From: Buddleja alternifolia
Lineage: Eukaryota > Streptophyta > Magnoliopsida > Lamiales > Scrophulariaceae
Length of the DNA stretch: 64,000 nt
Assembly (NCBI GenBank): GCA_019426215.1
Contig: CM033404.1
Coordinates: forward strand, 4,960,001-5,024,000
Reading direction: 5' to 3'
Under the pieces are notes generated by a model that had not been told where the DNA came from, ran no database searches, and was given only the letters and a program-made list of their open reading frames with translations. The stretch's first letter is position 1, and each line of letters opens with the position of its first letter. The translations under genes were made by a program, and so were the position numbers. Shown here piece by piece: positions 60,288 to 64,000 of the stretch.

Positions 60288-61297
60288 GGCTATGTTTGGT
60301 TATGTTTTGAGATGGTATTTTGGTGAGAATTATTGGTGAAAATTTTATGGGGACACGTGTAATTTTGATGGGATAATGTTTGGTTATGTTTTGGGAGTTG
60401 ATTTTTGAGTGATTTTTTGGTGAGATAGTGTTTGGTTTTGTTTTCAGAGGGAACATAAATTACTGTAGCTGTCAAATCATGTAAGTTTTTGTCTCTCAAT
60501 AATTAAAAGTTATAATATAATATTGAGATTGTAATAATAATTATATAGATAAATATATATGTATATATGTACAAATTTATGTGTATATATGTAGGTAATA
60601 GTAATATATATATTGTAACTATATATATATATGTATATATAGAAAAAATTATATTTAATTTTAAAAAAAATTGAAGACGAAAATGTGGTCTTCAATTTGC
60701 TTTTTTCCTTCTTCAAATTATATATAATATATATATATATATAATTATATTTAATTATAAATTTATATTTAATTTACAAAAATTATAAAAAAAAGAAAAT
60801 TTAAGAAATGTCGTCTTCAATTTCGTTTATTTTTTTTTTATTCTGATTGTATAAAAAATATATATATATATATAAAATTATTTTTAATTATAATATTATA
60901 TTTAATTTACGAAAAGAAAAAAAAAGAAAATTGAAGACGACATTGAAGATGTCGTCTTCAATTTTCTTTATATATATCTTTATATATATATATATATAAA
61001 GTGAAGACGACATCTTAGATGTCGTCTTCTAAATATATTATAATATATATATATATATATGAAGACGACATTGTGGATGTCGTCTTCCATATTAAAAAAA
61101 AAATATATATATATATATATATAATATGAGAGAGAGAAAGTGAGAGAGTGAGAGAGAGAACGTGTGAGTGAGAAAAAGTGGGAGAGATAATGATGATTTT
61201 TTTTTTGAAGAAAAATTAACAACCTTTTCGGATGAAAATTGTGTGATCCAAACGATGTCGGACGAAAATGGTGTTGAAAACGTAACCAAACATAGCC
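60288..61297 (+). mobile_element. PIF/Harbinger-like TIR element, family C copy 3 (1.0 kb)
   Basis: GGCTATGTTTGGTTATGTTTT at the left pairs with the right end (reversed GGCTATGTTTGGTTACGTTTT). TAT flanks both sides (60285-60287 and 61298-61300). The first 200 bases closely match the reverse of the right part of 36686-38267. The interior has (TA)n tracts and a row of short hairpins (60671-61087). No transposase. Confidence 0.85.
60671..61087. repeat. array of short perfect hairpins separated by (TA)n
   Basis: The hairpin GAAGACGACAT-5 nt-ATGTCGTCTTC occurs at 61003-61029 and 61061-61087, and with 18-nt arms at 60926-60966. A shorter form with 7-bp arms (TGAAGAC/GTCTTCA) is at 60672-60696, and a half-decayed one at about 60797-60822. 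The loops differ (TGAAG, CTTAG, TGTGG) while the 11-bp core arms are unchanged. Confidence 0.85.
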
Positions 61298-61739
61298 TAT
61301 ATATCCCATTTCAAAAGAAGTTTCACTTTTTAATCTTTATTATTGATTTATTCAATAATTAAGGCGGTAACTCAGATAATTAAGGTGGATAGCGGGTTTA
61401 GATCTAGTACGTGAATTAATCATTTTTGACGAATGTTCTATTGACATAACCGCATTATGGTAGAACTATGGTGGCATATAATAAATAGAATTGTAGAGTC
61501 TGATTCAAATAAAGTATTGTAAATAAACCTTACTTCATATATGGATGAACATGTTTCTTGTAATTGTAATTTTGAAATCAGTAAAATCTTTAGTGCATAA
61601 GTGAACGTTGGATATTCCTCAACCACGCAAAGTGCAAACCCTTGATTTTAAGCTTTTAATTTTACTTGCATGATTTTCGACTGCTTGATTCATTTCTAAC
61701 AATGACATCATACATTGATACAGGGACAGACCCTAGGAG

Positions 61740-61910
61740 CCGGCCAATGGGGGCATCCGCCCACTCTCAACTTTGAAGAAATTTTTTTCTCTACGAACTT
61801 TTAATATTTGAAATTTTGTTCCCTTAAAATTTAAAAATATCAAGTTTTATCCTTTTTGTTTTTTGTATTCGTCCCTTCCCAAACTCTGAATCCTGATTTC
61901 GTCCTTTCAT
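61740..61910. repeat. dispersed repeat, copy 2
   Basis: It aligns with 48955-49145 in the same orientation (CTCAACTTTGAA, CTCTACGAACTTTT, TTAAAAATATCAAG, CTCTGAATCCTGATTTCGTCC). Preceded by a GC-rich word CCCTAGGAGCCGGCC. Class unknown. Confidence 0.5.
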
Positions 61911-62409
61911 ATATATGTATCCTTACATAATAAGAATCAAATACACAAATAATTACGAGTATAATTGTTATACGAGTAGTCCATTCCATGCCTCCCCTTT
62001 TACCAAACACAAAAGATAGAAAGAAAAAGAAAAAGAAAACGTGGTCCACCAAACAAAAGGGAAATTCGTACTGCACTGCAAAATGGAACAAACGTGGAAT
62101 TATGAGGAAGGTTGATAGAAACTTCAAACTGTGTTTGTCTCCCGTTTAATAATTTTGCTTTAGTAATTTCTTCTAGTCAAAGTCTACATGGGCAGGGCAC
62201 ACGACTTTTGGCACGTGAAAGATTTTAATGGCAGTGACAATTCGATTAATCCAACCAGGGTCCAGGAAACATCCTTATATCATTTCTCTATTATTTTCTT
62301 CTCGAGTTTTGTGTGTACAAATTTTTTTTTTTTTAATAATTGTTCCTACAATCGCCTGAAAGTATTTCGAGAAATGGACCTTCGAACTTGATAATACATT
62401 GAGAAATTG

Positions 62410-62564
62410 GGAAAATTTTATGTTGGGCCGAGACCATTGGCCGATGGATCCCCCCACATAGGGGGGTTAAATGGGATTTTGACCCCCCTGTTGGGGGATC
62501 CAACGGCCGAACTGGGCCGAGACCAATCCGAGACCATTGGTCTCGGCCCAACATAGAAACGCCC
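62410..62564. mobile_element. palindromic Mutator-like mini-element
   Basis: The arms TATGTTGGGCCGAGACCA and TGGTCTCGGCCCAACATA are perfect inverted repeats, and GGATCC, CCCCC and GGGGG words inside also pair. A perfect 9-bp duplication GAGAAATTG flanks it (62401-62409 and 62565-62573). Confidence 0.82.
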
Positions 62565-62573
62565 GAGAAATTG

Positions 62574-64000
62574 GAAAAGAAATTCACATTAATTTAACTG
62601 ATTGAGAATTTTACCAAGAAAAGAGAGAGAGAGATGATGTTTTAAGAAAAGTGGTAATAAATTAAAAAGTTTTTACCCATAAAAGAATTATATAATTATT
62701 TTTTGATGATTAGTATTGTAGGCCATGTCCTAATCTCAATTAGTATTTTATCTAGTTAATGCATGAGGTGCATATATACCACATTTTCTAGACCGAATGT
62801 AGATAGAATAGTGTTGTAGTACATTTTAATTAAGACTATATAAAATGGGTTTTTATTTTCTATTTGGTTTTCCAATTTATTTATAATCCCCGTCGAAATA
62901 CTATCAAATATGATTGTGGTGATCTTTTGAAATAAGATTTCTTATAAATAAAAGTTCGAACTTAAAAGTTTTTTTTTTACTTAATCAATCAAAACCCATT
63001 TCACTCTGATCAACCTCGATAGAATAGGGGTAAGGGTATAAATAAATGAAATCAAAGTAAGAAAAAGAACTTTCTATAAAGAACATTGCTTTCCTTGGAT
63101 ATGATATGTTCTAGCTTTTCCGGTCAAGACTTAAAGGTAACTCCATTTTTTCCATGGTCCAAAATATATGGCTAGTGGTAATTGGTAAGGACTCAGTCTA
63201 AAGAGGCATTGAATATTCAGATGAACTTAATCTTTTGTTTTATTTATGTTGGCATGAAACTTCTCCCATTTTTTAAACCCAATGATTCGTTGAATTACAT
63301 GGGCTTGAGTGGCTTCTTTTATCCATTTCCTTTTTGTCCAACTATTATGGTATGTGTTGATGTTTCTCTCTAATGCTTATTGATGCACGTGAAATTTACA
63401 TCAATAATAGTTGTATATTATTATTGTAAGAAATTGAGTAAAAAAGCAATAAAACTATATGAAAAATAGAGAGTAAAAATGTGTAAGAATGTAAGACTTA
63501 TTTATTGATCATCAATAATGAGTATTTATACAAGCTAGATGGCTTTTATACAATTTTGGTAAGCTAATCCTGCTGATTTTCTTCCTGCGACTATGTATGG
63601 TAGTTGGAGCTATTTTTGGAAGGTTTGGTTGTCCTGAAATCATGCTGAAAGCGCGTCCTGTCAGGTCCTATTTTAGGAAGACTGAACTTCCTGATATGGT
63701 AAGAGTTTGACCGATTTTGCTTGATTTATATCTGATTGAATCTTGATTAGATATTGTCTTCTTAATTGATTCTTTTCCTTGTAAGACTTTGACTTGGGCT
63801 CCAATCCTAATAATTGAATGAGGCCGAAAATACAAAGCTTTTGGACTGAAGTATATCAATAAAATAGGAAGAAATATAAAATATTTCTCTGGACTTATCA
63901 GCTTGGCCCAATAAATAATATCCACCCACATCACCTATAATTCTATTTTTATATCTACAATATTATAACTTTAAACTTCTTGTGGCCCTCTGGGAGTTAC
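62574..64000. other. AT-rich intergenic DNA to the window edge
   Basis: No gene, RNA or repeat supported. The last 600 bases are a little richer in G and C; a minus-strand frame at 63668-63934 has no recognisable motif. A gene beyond the edge cannot be judged. Confidence 0.4.

Noticed and set aside
60671..61087. CRISPR-like or microRNA gene reading of the hairpin row
   Set aside because: CRISPR does not occur in plant nuclear DNA, spacers are just (TA)n, and 11-bp arms are too short for a microRNA precursor. Reported as an unexplained repeat instead.
1..64000. tRNA or rRNA genes
   Set aside because: None seen by eye apart from tRNA-derived SINE promoters; tRNAscan-SE would settle this.

Overview
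This is nuclear DNA of a flowering plant, most likely a eudicot. Genes have short exons and AT-rich GT..AG introns, the gene families are plant-specific (GH95 xyloglucan fucosidase, GH3 amido synthetase, HAT3.1 PHD-homeodomain, EAR-motif C2H2 finger, A3-type cyclin), and the intergenic DNA is full of (TA)n tracts and small TIR elements. No close species could be fixed by reading alone.

Layout: seven host genes. (1) 137-11285 (+), alpha-L-fucosidase 2 of family GH95, ten exons. Its last intron is split by a complete Ty3/gypsy LTR retrotransposon (4798-10569) with identical LTRs and a 5-bp target duplication. (2) 12061-13544 (+), a small NFD6-like organellar protein with a nested transposon pair in its intron. 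(3) 20466-20996 (+), a one-finger C2H2 repressor. (4) 22794-26459 (-), a TIP41-like protein, eight exons. (5) 28294-30904 (-), an A3-type cyclin, eight exons. (6) 34818-43113 (-), a HAT3.1-like PHD-finger homeodomain protein, eight coding exons. (7) 50766-53160 (-), a group II GH3 acyl-acid amido synthetase, three exons. Exon boundaries were set by eye from GT/AG sites, reading-frame phase and family sequence. Every model closes in frame: 857, 100, 176, 286, 359, 823 and 609 aa.

The genes form no shared pathway; this is an ordinary plant gene neighbourhood. The rest is transposon debris: a family of TIR elements with 9-bp target duplications (Mutator-like), two related families with 3-bp duplications and GGC..TGTTTG.TTATGTTTT ends (PIF/Harbinger-like), two tRNA-derived SINEs, two decayed L1-type LINE 3' ends with RNase H remains, and tandem repeats. 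From 53.2 kb to the right edge there is no host gene I can support.

I found no convincing new biological system. The most interesting items are the very young LTR element inside the GH95 gene, whose polyprotein stop lies inside the 3' LTR; an array of short perfect hairpins inside one TIR element; a LINE RNase H tail tandemly triplicated; and a TIR element carrying foreign GC-rich sequence (Pack-MULE candidate).
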